From Roseofilum acuticapitatum BLCC-M154 (GTDB lineage Bacteria; Cyanobacteriota; Cyanobacteriia; Cyanobacteriales; Desertifilaceae), in assembly GCF_030068475.1 (NCBI RefSeq), contig NZ_JAQOSP010000105.1, forward strand, positions 1 to 64,000: a DNA stretch of 64,000 nt, written 5' to 3'. The first letter of the stretch is position 1. Every line of letters starts with the position of its first letter. Under the pieces are notes generated by a model that saw only the letters and a list, made by a program, of their open reading frames with translations, was not told the origin of the DNA and ran no database searches. The translations under genes were made by a program, and so were the position numbers. This document shows positions 57,308 through 64,000 of this stretch, one piece after another.

Positions 57308-57356
57308 CAGAGTAGAGAAGCAAAAGCCCGACAACAGGGCAAACCCCTGTAAAAAC

Positions 57357-57677
57357 ATGCTCGATCTAAAAAACTGGATCAAACAAAGTACCATGAGTCC
57401 CACCTGGTACACCATACTCATCACCTATATTGTTCTATTCTTCGTGATGGGATATATCACCTTCTTTCACAATAATGACTTCATCACTAACCCCGAAAAC
57501 TTCGACAAAATAATTAAAGAATACGATCGCGAAGAAAAGCAACTCTTGGTTAAAGAATTACTCCAAGATGATGCCAATAATTTTAAGGAACAAAATACCA
57601 TCAGCTCCCAAGCTTTTTATATCGTCTTGGGAGCAATTGTCTCATTTTTATCTTCTACATTAATCTCTAAAAAGTAA
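57357..57677 (+). CDS. small two-TM membrane protein
   Basis: A 106-residue protein: TM1 at about residues 17-38 (WYTILITYIVLFFVMGYITF), a charged loop with EYDREEKQLLVKELLQDD, and TM2 at about 84-103 (AFYIVLGAIVSFLSSTLI) with a KK end. The order and hydrophobic pattern match the next gene, so they are paralogues. Holin-like size and location before a cell-wall enzyme suggest a membrane partner of that enzyme, but no named family is recognised. Confidence 0.7.
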   Translation: MLDLKNWIKQSTMSPTWYTILITYIVLFFVMGYITFFHNNDFITNPENFDKIIKEYDREEKQLLVKELLQDDANNFKEQNTISSQAFYIVLGAIVSFLSSTLISKK

Positions 57678-57680
57678 AAA

Positions 57681-58109
57681 ATGTCCTTACCGAATCCATC
57701 CCATCCGCCAGCTAGACTGTTGCGGACAGACTTGGAAAAAATAGACAAAATTAAACCCACTACAGAACCCGATCCAGCCAAAAACAGTCGCACTCAAAAT
57801 ATCGTCGGCAAACCCATCTGGTATATCATACTATCCATTTATGCCCTCCTGTTGACCTTTACTGGATTTGTCACCTTTTTTCATAATAACGGTTTCGCCT
57901 CTCGCAAGGAGCATATTGCACAGTTAGATCTGATCGCTACGCCTGAAGAATTAGAGATCTATACTCAGATGATCGAGTCAGAAATTCAAAATATAGAAGC
58001 CATCAATACTATGGCCAATCAAGCCTTTAATGTTGTCCTCGGCTCGTTACTAGGATTTTTATCAGCCACCTTAACCACCTTAGATGATACCGATGAAAGT
58101 GATTTTTGA
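57681..58109 (+). CDS. small two-TM membrane protein, paralogue
   Basis: A 142-residue protein: a soluble N-terminal extension of about 45 residues, TM1 (WYIILSIYALLLTFTGFVTF), the shared FHNNxF, a charged loop, and TM2 (AFNVVLGSLLGFLSATLTTL). The ATG follows the previous stop by 3 bp. The FFHNN motif after TM1 and the QAF(Y/N)xVLG start of TM2 are the same in both. Confidence 0.7.
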   Translation: MSLPNPSHPPARLLRTDLEKIDKIKPTTEPDPAKNSRTQNIVGKPIWYIILSIYALLLTFTGFVTFFHNNGFASRKEHIAQLDLIATPEELEIYTQMIESEIQNIEAINTMANQAFNVVLGSLLGFLSATLTTLDDTDESDF

Positions 58110-58254
58110 TTAATATTATATTGATTTAAATTAAGTTATCGTAGGGGCGGATTATACCCAAATTTTGTAGACTGAAAACTATTTTTTAAGCCCGCCCTTT
58201 AGGTTTGCTATATATAACAGTAAAAACCTGATAAATTCAGAAAAAGGGTAGTAT

Positions 58255-59592
58255 TTGCGTCTCCTTAATAGCGTTTACAACCCAATTAAGCTCATGAAAT
58301 ACATGAAGGCTAAGGCAAACACGAAACTGAAGAAATTGCCTCTAGAAGCCGCTCAACTGAAACCCGAACAAATCGTGGATGTTCCAGCCGGAAAAAGTTA
58401 TGGCTTTGAAGCCCTAGAAGCGGCCGATAATGGCCATATAAAAGTCACCTTAGCCGCCAATTCCGGCACATTTTATGTTTTTGCCCAGCATTGGGACGGT
58501 TTAAGCTTAGATCCAGAACTCACCCTAATTACCCAAGAGCAAGCAGAGCAATTATTTGGCAATCCCATCTATCCAGAAGAACTCAAAGATCTCAACCATT
58601 GCTTGCATGTTTATCAAATCAATACCAAAGATAGATTATTTCACTTCCTCAGCCAAATTGCCCATGAGTCCGGTGGCTTGAAGTATCTCAAAGAACTTGG
58701 TGATGGCTCATATTTAGAAGGAAGAGATGATTTAGGAAATATTAACCCAGGGGATGGGCCAAAATATAAAGGTGCTGGGGCAATCCAATTAACAGGACGC
58801 AGCAACTATCAAGCCTTTTGTAACTTCAGGGGCGATGCAAAAATCATGGAAGGCTGTGATTATGTTGCCAAAAATTATCCCTTTACCAGTGCCGGTTTTT
58901 GGTGGCAAAATAACCGCATGAATGAATTGTGCGATCGCGGCGCAACCGTTGAAGAAATCACCAAAGCCGTAAATGGTGGCTATAATGGCTTGGAAGACCG
59001 CAAACATTACTACCAAAAAGCCAAAAGTATTCTCTCTCAACGGAGTTTCAAGAAAATTTTGCTTGATGTTCCCTGGTTCCCCCAAACCGATAACTATATA
59101 GATCCCACGGGAACCTGTAATGCCTCTTCCTGTGCCATGTGTTTAGAGTATTTCCGCCCAGGAACTTTACCCGGAAAACAGGGAGATGATGCCTACCTAA
59201 AAGTCGTTTGTCAATATGGAGATAGCATCGATCATACCGTTCAAGGACAAGCCTTATCCCATTTCGGCCTGAACAGCAGTTGGCATATCAATCTCGATTT
59301 TGAGGATGTCTATCGAGAACTCGAAGCAGGTCGTCCAGTGGTCATTGGTATTTTGCATAGAGGCACAACTGAAAATCCTTCTGGATCTGGACATATTATT
59401 GTTGTGCGCGGACGCACTGAAAACGGTGATTTTATTGTCAATGATCCCTATGGTTCTATACATGATAATTACACCGGCCCGGTTGAAAATGGTCATCGCG
59501 TTATTTACACTCAATATGAAATGAAATGTCGGTGGACTAATGATGGGCCGGGAACCGGTTGGGGGCGATTCTTTCAACCCTGTCGTGACTAA
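58255..59592 (+). CDS. GH19-like / C39-like cell-wall enzyme
   Basis: A 445-residue protein. Residues 20-95 form an SH3-like N-terminal domain. Residues 105-265 are a GH19-type lysozyme/chitinase domain: FLSQIAHESGGLKYLKELGD with Glu138, then YKGAGAIQLTGRSNYQ. Residues 268-430 form a C39-like papain-fold domain with Cys288 in PTGTCNASSCAM, His380 in SGSGHIIVVRG and Asp397 in IVNDPYGS. It should cleave peptidoglycan glycan and possibly peptide. No signal peptide is seen. I used the TTG at 58255 because AAGGG lies six bases before it; an ATG at 58294 is possible. It probably shares a transcript with the two-TM genes. Confidence 0.8.
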   Translation: MRLLNSVYNPIKLMKYMKAKANTKLKKLPLEAAQLKPEQIVDVPAGKSYGFEALEAADNGHIKVTLAANSGTFYVFAQHWDGLSLDPELTLITQEQAEQLFGNPIYPEELKDLNHCLHVYQINTKDRLFHFLSQIAHESGGLKYLKELGDGSYLEGRDDLGNINPGDGPKYKGAGAIQLTGRSNYQAFCNFRGDAKIMEGCDYVAKNYPFTSAGFWWQNNRMNELCDRGATVEEITKAVNGGYNGLEDRKHYYQKAKSILSQRSFKKILLDVPWFPQTDNYIDPTGTCNASSCAMCLEYFRPGTLPGKQGDDAYLKVVCQYGDSIDHTVQGQALSHFGLNSSWHINLDFEDVYRELEAGRPVVIGILHRGTTENPSGSGHIIVVRGRTENGDFIVNDPYGSIHDNYTGPVENGHRVIYTQYEMKCRWTNDGPGTGWGRFFQPCRD

Positions 59593-59812
59593 AATAGGGC
59601 ATTAAGGTAGGGTGGGTTAGGCGGCTAAAACCTAGGCTCTGACAGCAATCTCTCAATCCGCCGTAACCCACCATTTTAGGGTTGTCAAGGCACTACTGTC
59701 GTGACTAAAATAGGGCATTAAGGTAGGGTGGGTTAGGCGGCTAAAACCTAGGCTCTGACAGCAATCTCTCAATCCGCCGTAACCCACCATTTTAGCGCGG
59801 TCATGGGACTAC
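59581..59812. repeat. 116-bp tandem duplication containing the 90-bp element
   Basis: The stretch TGTCGTGACTAAAATAGGGC plus the 90-bp element is repeated with a period of 116 bases (starts 59581 and 59697). The first copy begins over the last codons of the enzyme gene, so the duplication includes part of that gene's end. Confidence 0.85.
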
Positions 59813-59859
59813 TGGATTGTTTCAGCTAAAATAGGGCAATAGGTCTCCCAGAGTGCGTT

Positions 59860-59962
59860 AGAAAAAACAACAGCGAGCAAGATGCTCGCACTACATCGAT
59901 TGTTATCAACATTTGCCCTCATCCCCCTACCCCCTTCTCCCACGGGAGAAGGGGAAAGAGGG
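59860..59962. repeat. GCTCGC arm and CCCCTACCCC element before subunit 2
   Basis: CAGCGAGCAAGATGCTCGCAC and CCTCATCCCCCTACCCCCTT are the same blocks, in the same order, as at 56250-56350. The whole segment 59825-60640 duplicates 56205-57030. The rest of the 59593-60043 gap is the tandem element and regulon motif 4; no gene is seen. Confidence 0.75.
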
Positions 59963-59974
59963 CATCACAAAACA

Positions 59975-60003
59975 TTTCACAAACTCACCCCCACAAACGT
60001 CTT
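59975..60003 (+). promoter_or_regulatory. regulon motif copy 4, before subunit 2
   Basis: TTTCACAAAC-N13-CGTCTT, followed by ATAAATAGGA. The subunit ATG is 40 bases further. Confidence 0.75.
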
Positions 60004-60043
60004 ATAAATAGGACACCCTAACATACTCATAAACATCCCAACC

Positions 60044-60577
60044 ATGAAAAACCGTCATCTCGCCCTTGCAAGTGCCCTGGCAGTCCTCAGTGCCGTAGCC
60101 CTCTCACCCAAAGCCCAAGCCCAAAACAGCACAACTGTCAACTTCAATGGCACTGTGAGCAGCACCTGCACGTTTAGTAACGTTCAGAATGGTACATTGG
60201 TGCAGCCGAGTCCCACGGCTGAATATCTGATGGCTGAAAGTTTTTTAAACAATACTGGTACGTCAGGGTCTCTAGAGGTAAACTGTACAGCCTCTAGCTC
60301 TCTTTCTATTAGTGCCCCAGTGAAAATTCAGGCTCCGGCTGGGTTCAACCCCGATATTGTTCAAGCAGTTTTACTCCACCCAATCCTGATTGCGACAACA
60401 AATGGTAATGGTCAGTTTAGCAACAGTTTTCCGTGGAATTTCCCTACATCACCAATACCTTCTCTTAATAACAGTCCTTATGAGGTCAGTATGGTTGTGG
60501 GCAAAAATGCCAATACCAATGGCTTGCCTTCTGGGACTTACGAGTATCAAGTCACGGTGACAGCGACTCCTAACTAG
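60044..60577 (+). CDS. exported two-cysteine subunit-like protein 2
   Basis: A 177-residue protein with the same length and layout as 56452: signal ending KAQAQNS, STCTFSN and EVNCTAS Cys pair, and final EYQVTVTATPN. The differences are scattered and many are conservative, so both copies look under selection. It is part of the same inferred surface structure. Confidence 0.75.
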   Translation: MKNRHLALASALAVLSAVALSPKAQAQNSTTVNFNGTVSSTCTFSNVQNGTLVQPSPTAEYLMAESFLNNTGTSGSLEVNCTASSSLSISAPVKIQAPAGFNPDIVQAVLLHPILIATTNGNGQFSNSFPWNFPTSPIPSLNNSPYEVSMVVGKNANTNGLPSGTYEYQVTVTATPN

Positions 60578-60584
60578 CCTCTCT

Positions 60585-60614
60585 TGTAGGGGCGAAAAAT
60601 TTTTCGCCCCTACA
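60585..60614 (+). terminator. 30-bp perfect palindrome after subunit 2 (copy 4)
   Basis: Identical stem to 56993-57022, 7 bases after the stop; followed by ATTTATGTCTC. Confidence 0.75.
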
Positions 60615-60655
60615 ATTTATGTCTCACTGTTAAGCGAATCGACTTAACTACAAAA

Positions 60656-60684
60656 ATTCAGAAATCGAACTTGGGAATCGTCTT
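60656..60684 (+). promoter_or_regulatory. regulon motif copy 5, before the sigma factor
   Basis: ATTCAGAAAT-N13-CGTCTT, followed by AAGATTAGAGAAG. The sigma ATG is 99 bases further, so the factor may control itself. Confidence 0.75.
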
Positions 60685-60783
60685 AAGATTAGAGAAGCGA
60701 AAGCCAGATACTTTAGTTATCCGGACTCGATCTCAAAACTGTATCTACCATCAATACTCCGCAAACAATTTGGGTTAATATTG

Positions 60784-61566
60784 ATGCAGCACCGAGAAAT
60801 CACGTCACAAAAAAAATCTGTTTCTAAAAATAAAAACCTCACTCCTTTAGAAGAGGTAAACCTATTAAAGTGTCTCTATGAAGGAGATCTGAATGCCTTT
60901 TGGCCGCTCTGGCAAAATCATCAGGACTATCTTCATGTGCTTTGTCTGCGTTGGCTGAATAATGATGCTCATGAAGCCGAAGATGCCCTCAGTTTGGCTA
61001 TGCTCAAAGCCAGAAAAAAGTTACCCGATTATGCCCATGAAATTACCCATCTCCGGGCTTGGTTAACTCGCTTAACCCATAATCTGTGCATGGACAAGTA
61101 TCGACAAGATCGACGCAGAGCCGTGGGTGTGGAGAATATTGACGAGATTGCCCCTACTTCTCTGGACTCTCTTCTGATCAGTTATACTTGCCCGGAATCT
61201 ACCCTACTTTCTGAAGAGTTATCCCAGTCCATTTTTCGCGTTATTAATCTGCTTCCCGATCGACTGCGGCAGCCGTTTATATTGCGTTACTATCACCATG
61301 TTTCTTGTGCGGATATTGCCCAACAATTGGCCATCTCTGAGGACAATGTATACAAGCGAATTCAGGAGGCAAAATATCGGCTAAAAAAACATTTAAGGCG
61401 TTATTTATCAGGGCAAGATGATACGGTTTTCCATGGCCAGACTGCGGTCAATCTAAGGAGTTTATCGGATGCGCTCAGTGCCAAAACTCTCCCCTATGTC
61501 AATCCAGTTATTAGTTATCATCTTACTGCCACATGCCTCGTCAAATCATCTCATCTATTGCCGTGA
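60784..61566 (+). CDS. ECF-sized sigma-70 family factor with extended C terminus
   Basis: A 260-residue sigma factor. Region 2 is in HQDYLHVLCLRWLNNDAHEA, then EDALSLAMLKARKKL. Region 4 is in LPDRLRQPFILRYYHHVSCA, then ISEDNVYKRIQEAKYRLKK. About 40 further residues follow without a known domain. It is related to the factor at 55053. Its own gene has regulon motif 5, so it is the best candidate for reading the motif. The last 34 bp overlap the TPR gene. Confidence 0.85.
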   Translation: MQHREITSQKKSVSKNKNLTPLEEVNLLKCLYEGDLNAFWPLWQNHQDYLHVLCLRWLNNDAHEAEDALSLAMLKARKKLPDYAHEITHLRAWLTRLTHNLCMDKYRQDRRRAVGVENIDEIAPTSLDSLLISYTCPESTLLSEELSQSIFRVINLLPDRLRQPFILRYYHHVSCADIAQQLAISEDNVYKRIQEAKYRLKKHLRRYLSGQDDTVFHGQTAVNLRSLSDALSAKTLPYVNPVISYHLTATCLVKSSHLLP

Positions 61567-62246
61567 TTTCTCAGCCTTCGGGGATGGAGACTCCGGTTTG
61601 TTTGGTTTTGGAGAAAAAGCCGACCCGAATTAAGCAGAAACTGAAGACATTATATCAGTATATTGAGAATTATCCATCGGGATGGAAAAAGCGCTTACAA
61701 TTGGCGAATTTGCTCTATAAAACGGGAGATTGGCAACCGGCAATTGAGCAATATCGACAGGTGATTGAGCGACAGCCTCAAGTGCTGGAAGCCTACTTAA
61801 AGTTGGGGAAAATTTTGCAGTTGATGGCCCAACCGGTGGAGGCGGCGAGGGTGTACGAGCAGGCTTTGTCCCATGTTCTCTATGAACCAACCCAAGGGCA
61901 TATTCGCGGATTAATTGCGGTGTGTAACTGGGATTTGGAGGCGGCGGTAGGCTTCTTCGAGTCAGCCGCTTCATTGGAGCCGGAAAACCCGTCTCACTGG
62001 CTGGCGCTGGGGCGGGCGCAGATGGCGAGAAACGATGCTGCGGCAGCTCTGGAAGTCTATGAGCGTATTTTGGCGAGGTATCCTGACGATATTGTAGCGG
62101 CAGGCGATCGTTTTGATGCGCTGATGGCTTTGGGGCATGTGGAGGAAGCACAGGAGCAGTTAAACCGACTGATGGAACTTGCCCCCAAGGACGTGCGGGT
62201 ACAACAGCGACAGGAGAAACAGGTTGACAAAAGTTTCGATCCCTAG
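61533..62246 (+). CDS. TPR-repeat protein coupled to the sigma factor
   Basis: A 237-residue protein with about four TPRs: LANLLYKTGDWQPAIEQYRQ, AYLKLGKILQLMAQPVEAAR, HWLALGRAQMARNDAAAALE and RFDALMALGHVEEAQEQLN. It starts at the ATG 61533 inside the sigma gene; a later ATG at 61584 is possible. By its overlap it may act as a partner or regulator of the sigma factor. No membrane segment or anti-sigma motif is visible. Confidence 0.8.
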   Translation: MPRQIISSIAVISQPSGMETPVCLVLEKKPTRIKQKLKTLYQYIENYPSGWKKRLQLANLLYKTGDWQPAIEQYRQVIERQPQVLEAYLKLGKILQLMAQPVEAARVYEQALSHVLYEPTQGHIRGLIAVCNWDLEAAVGFFESAASLEPENPSHWLALGRAQMARNDAAAALEVYERILARYPDDIVAAGDRFDALMALGHVEEAQEQLNRLMELAPKDVRVQQRQEKQVDKSFDP

Positions 62247-62300
62247 TAAGGAGTAAGCGAGCAAGATGCTCGCAATCCTCTAGTGAGTTTAACTCATAAA

Positions 62301-62329
62301 TTTCAGAAGTGTCTTTTGGAAAACGTCTT
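62301..62329 (+). promoter_or_regulatory. regulon motif copy 6, before the C2-like protein
   Basis: TTTCAGAAGT-N13-CGTCTT, followed by AAAAGTAGAAAGG. The next ATG is 65 bases further. Confidence 0.75.
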
Positions 62330-62393
62330 AAAAGTAGAAAGGCGAAAACAATAGATAGTATTTCGCAAAAATAGAAAATAAAAGGAGAAATTA

Positions 62394-62945
62394 ATGACAA
62401 CTGTAAGAGTTGAATTACTTGATGTTTATTGTGCAGACACCGAAGATGTGACAGGTGCGGATGATTTTTATCTTGTCGGTGCGTTGGTAGGCGGTGGAGC
62501 TACCAAAGGAATTTTGACGCGCCCGGTCAAAATCAATGATAATCAACAGAAGTCCTTTTATCCAGAAGATTCTCTTTTATTTGAAGGTGTTCTCTACCCT
62601 GGGGAAAGTATTCAAGGTGGGCTAAAAGCTTATGATGAAGATGCAGGAAAAGATTGGTCTCGCCACGGTGAAACAGTACAAGAAATTACCGGTTATGTTT
62701 CTGATGCTTTAAGCTTGTTCGGATCAACAGGCGCAATTGCTGGAAAAATTCTTTCAGTAGCAACTACCGGTGTTGGCATTCTCGCGACTATGGATAAAGA
62801 CGACTTGCTCGGTAGTGCCGAATTGGAAATTCCTGCTATCGGACCATCTTATGAAATTTTGGAGTGGAAAATGTTAGAAACAGGAACAATCGGTTATTCC
62901 ACATGGGATTACACAGTTCGGCTTCAGATTAGTCGTCGTCATTAA
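62394..62945 (+). CDS. C2-like beta-sandwich protein, unknown
   Basis: A 183-residue protein. TTVRVELLDVYCADTEDVTG at the start, LLFEGVLYPGESIQGGLKAY, and LLGSAELEIPAI followed by VRLQISRRH near the end suggest a C2-type calcium or lipid-binding sandwich. It is interrupted by a helical insert (IAGKILSVATTGVGILATM) that could be a membrane-interacting hairpin. There is no signal peptide. AAGGAG lies before the ATG at 62394. It is a member of the regulon by its motif; its role is unknown. Confidence 0.6.
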   Translation: MTTVRVELLDVYCADTEDVTGADDFYLVGALVGGGATKGILTRPVKINDNQQKSFYPEDSLLFEGVLYPGESIQGGLKAYDEDAGKDWSRHGETVQEITGYVSDALSLFGSTGAIAGKILSVATTGVGILATMDKDDLLGSAELEIPAIGPSYEILEWKMLETGTIGYSTWDYTVRLQISRRH

Positions 62946-63013
62946 AAATACCTGGTGGCAGAATAATCAAAGGCGATCGCCTCTCTCATATTAAAATGAC
63001 CCTAACTACAAAA

Positions 63014-63042
63014 AATCAGAAATTGAGTCAGGGAATCGTTTT
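63014..63042 (+). promoter_or_regulatory. regulon motif copy 7, before the hydrolase-like gene
   Basis: AATCAGAAAT-N13-CGTTTT, followed by AAGAGTAGAGAAG. The gene begins 168 bases further, because the repeat at 63087-63171 has been inserted in its leader. Confidence 0.7.
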
Positions 63043-63086
63043 AAGAGTAGAGAAGCAAAAGTAACATCAAATTTGTTTAAACAGTT

Positions 63087-63171
63087 GTCATTGCGACCTC
63101 CGGGAAGCAATGACTACAACTAACAAGATGGAAGAGATTGCTTCACTCCACTGCGTTCCGTTCGCAATGAC
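63087..63171. repeat. GTCATTGCGA-type inverted repeat in the leader of the last gene
   Basis: GTCATTGCGACC at the left and TTCGCAATGAC at the right form the arms. It occupies half of the distance between regulon motif 7 and the ATG at 63210. Confidence 0.8.
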
Positions 63172-63209
63172 TTATCATAACTGACACACAATCAATTTGG
63201 AGAATAATC

Positions 63210-64000
63210 ATGGCTAACAATCTTCTTATCGTTTTTGGTGGAACCACAGAAAATACCGTTGTTTTTCCGTCTAATGACTCTGGTCTTAAATCTTCCAGAC
63301 TATTCACCAAGGACGAATTGGACTCCAACCATGTAGATGTTTTACAAATTAACTTGCTTACAATAAATCCCAGCGTAAGTTTTTTTGCAAACAAAGATAG
63401 TTCATTAGGAGACTTAAATGGAGCCTGGCTAACCGCAGAACCGAAAGGTATTTCGAGAGCTTTAAAATCTTCTTTGACAGGTAAATACTCTGATCCAAGC
63501 TTACAAAGCATAGCTAAATTTATCGAAAAGGCGAATTGGAGTCACGCTAATTATACTGAAAATTCAGATGCAAGGGGAATGACGGTCACCGTATTTAATC
63601 AGTTTTCCCGAAGTTCAAAAGACTTGATCGACAATTTCTTGAATAACTCAGGCAAAGATTATGATTCTGTATTAATGTTGGCTCATAGTCGAGGTTGTGG
63701 CTTGACTCTTCAATCCTTGTCCCAGAATGATGTGAATAGCACATCTGATATTAATGACATTCAATTGTCCAGTGATGTATTAACCGGTAAACTGAAGCGA
63801 GTTGTACTCTTAGATCCAGTATCTAAAAATGCAAATAATGCCAATGAAGTTATCCCACCAGCCAATGCACAAGTTGTGGCAAAACTGAGCCAAACAGACA
63901 AGGAAATTCATATTGTTTCTAAAGCAAAGTCAACCTCAAAGGTGGTTTCTACAGACTATGACAGTTATGTTGATGTTTTGGTGGGAGCAAAAGAGAGCAA
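63210..64000 (+). CDS. serine-hydrolase-like protein, cut by the window edge
   Basis: An open frame of 263 codons without a stop to the edge. It begins MANNLLIVFGGTTENTVVF, has YDSVLMLAHSRGCGLTLQSL (a nucleophile-elbow-like H-S-R-G segment) near residue 155 and RVVLLDPVSK near residue 200. The order resembles an alpha/beta hydrolase with a candidate Ser and Asp; a later His would lie beyond the edge. There is no signal peptide. GGAG precedes the ATG. It is the last member of the regulon in this window; its substrate is unknown. Confidence 0.65.
   Translation, partial: MANNLLIVFGGTTENTVVFPSNDSGLKSSRLFTKDELDSNHVDVLQINLLTINPSVSFFANKDSSLGDLNGAWLTAEPKGISRALKSSLTGKYSDPSLQSIAKFIEKANWSHANYTENSDARGMTVTVFNQFSRSSKDLIDNFLNNSGKDYDSVLMLAHSRGCGLTLQSLSQNDVNSTSDINDIQLSSDVLTGKLKRVVLLDPVSKNANNANEVIPPANAQVVAKLSQTDKEIHIVSKAKSTSKVVSTDYDSYVDVLVGAKES

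Noticed and set aside
57357-59592. A prophage lysis cassette
   Set aside because: No capsid, tail, integrase or terminase genes are near; the shared promoter motif ties these genes to the chromosomal regulon instead.
61630-62400. 256-codon frame on the minus strand
   Set aside because: It is a shadow of the TPR gene, with a Pro- and Arg-rich composition typical of antisense to GC-biased coding DNA.
63143-63511. 122-codon frame on the minus strand
   Set aside because: It crosses a dispersed repeat and the start of the hydrolase-like gene, which has the RBS and protein-like features.

Overview
The window is chromosomal DNA from a cyanobacterium, most likely a filamentous one. It carries psbO (a thylakoid-lumen photosystem II subunit), plant-type ferredoxins, several cyanobacterial families of unknown function, an HpsE-like glycosyltransferase group and very many HIP1 octamers (GCGATCGC). 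I see no tRNA, rRNA or CRISPR array. The species cannot be named from the sequence alone.

Layout. Positions 1-23,900 are mostly housekeeping and metabolic genes: a transketolase/phosphoketolase-like enzyme, a metal-ligand-poor iron-ADH homologue, a VapBC pair, a four-carbon sugar acid kinase, psbO, cobD-hup, an RTX repeat protein, two [2Fe-2S] ferredoxins, trpE, uppP, a DUF512 radical SAM protein, an aldo/keto reductase, a small transaldolase, a SpoIID-like protein, rubrerythrin, a cupin and coaE. Positions 23,900-28,300 hold four glycosyltransferases for a surface polysaccharide, followed by clpB. Positions 31,000-37,000 are accessory: a Phd/ParE-type pair, two XisI remnants around a sulfotransferase, an orphan GrrM-like radical SAM/SPASM maturase and a methyltransferase whose start region is duplicated. 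Positions 36,800-43,100 return to metabolism (mtnA, rpsD, an alpha/beta hydrolase, a carotenoid oxygenase). Positions 43,700-48,000 hold two adjacent AAA_35-type ATPases, the first with a LuxR-type HTH and a TIR-like middle domain.

The most interesting stretch is 49,980 to the right edge. It encodes a PapD-like chaperone, an usher-like outer membrane protein, two nearly identical Sec-exported two-cysteine subunits, a pair of paralogous two-TM proteins, a GH19/C39-like cell-wall enzyme, two small (ECF-sized) sigma factors, a TPR protein, a C2-like protein and a serine-hydrolase-like protein cut by the window edge. Seven of these transcription units are preceded by the same bipartite motif, TTTCA(C/G)AAAT-N13-CGTCTT, with exactly 13 bases between the halves every time. 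I read this as one regulon driven by an ECF-type sigma factor, probably one of the two encoded here, that builds and remodels a chaperone-usher-like surface structure. The regulon, and its amplification by duplication, is the best candidate for an undescribed system in the window.

The accessory region is full of short dispersed repeats: 30-bp palindromes that act as terminators after both subunit genes, GTCATTGCGA-type inverted repeats, MITE-like 79- and 90-bp elements, C/A-rich microsatellites and a clean 29-bp tandem array just upstream of the usher-like gene.
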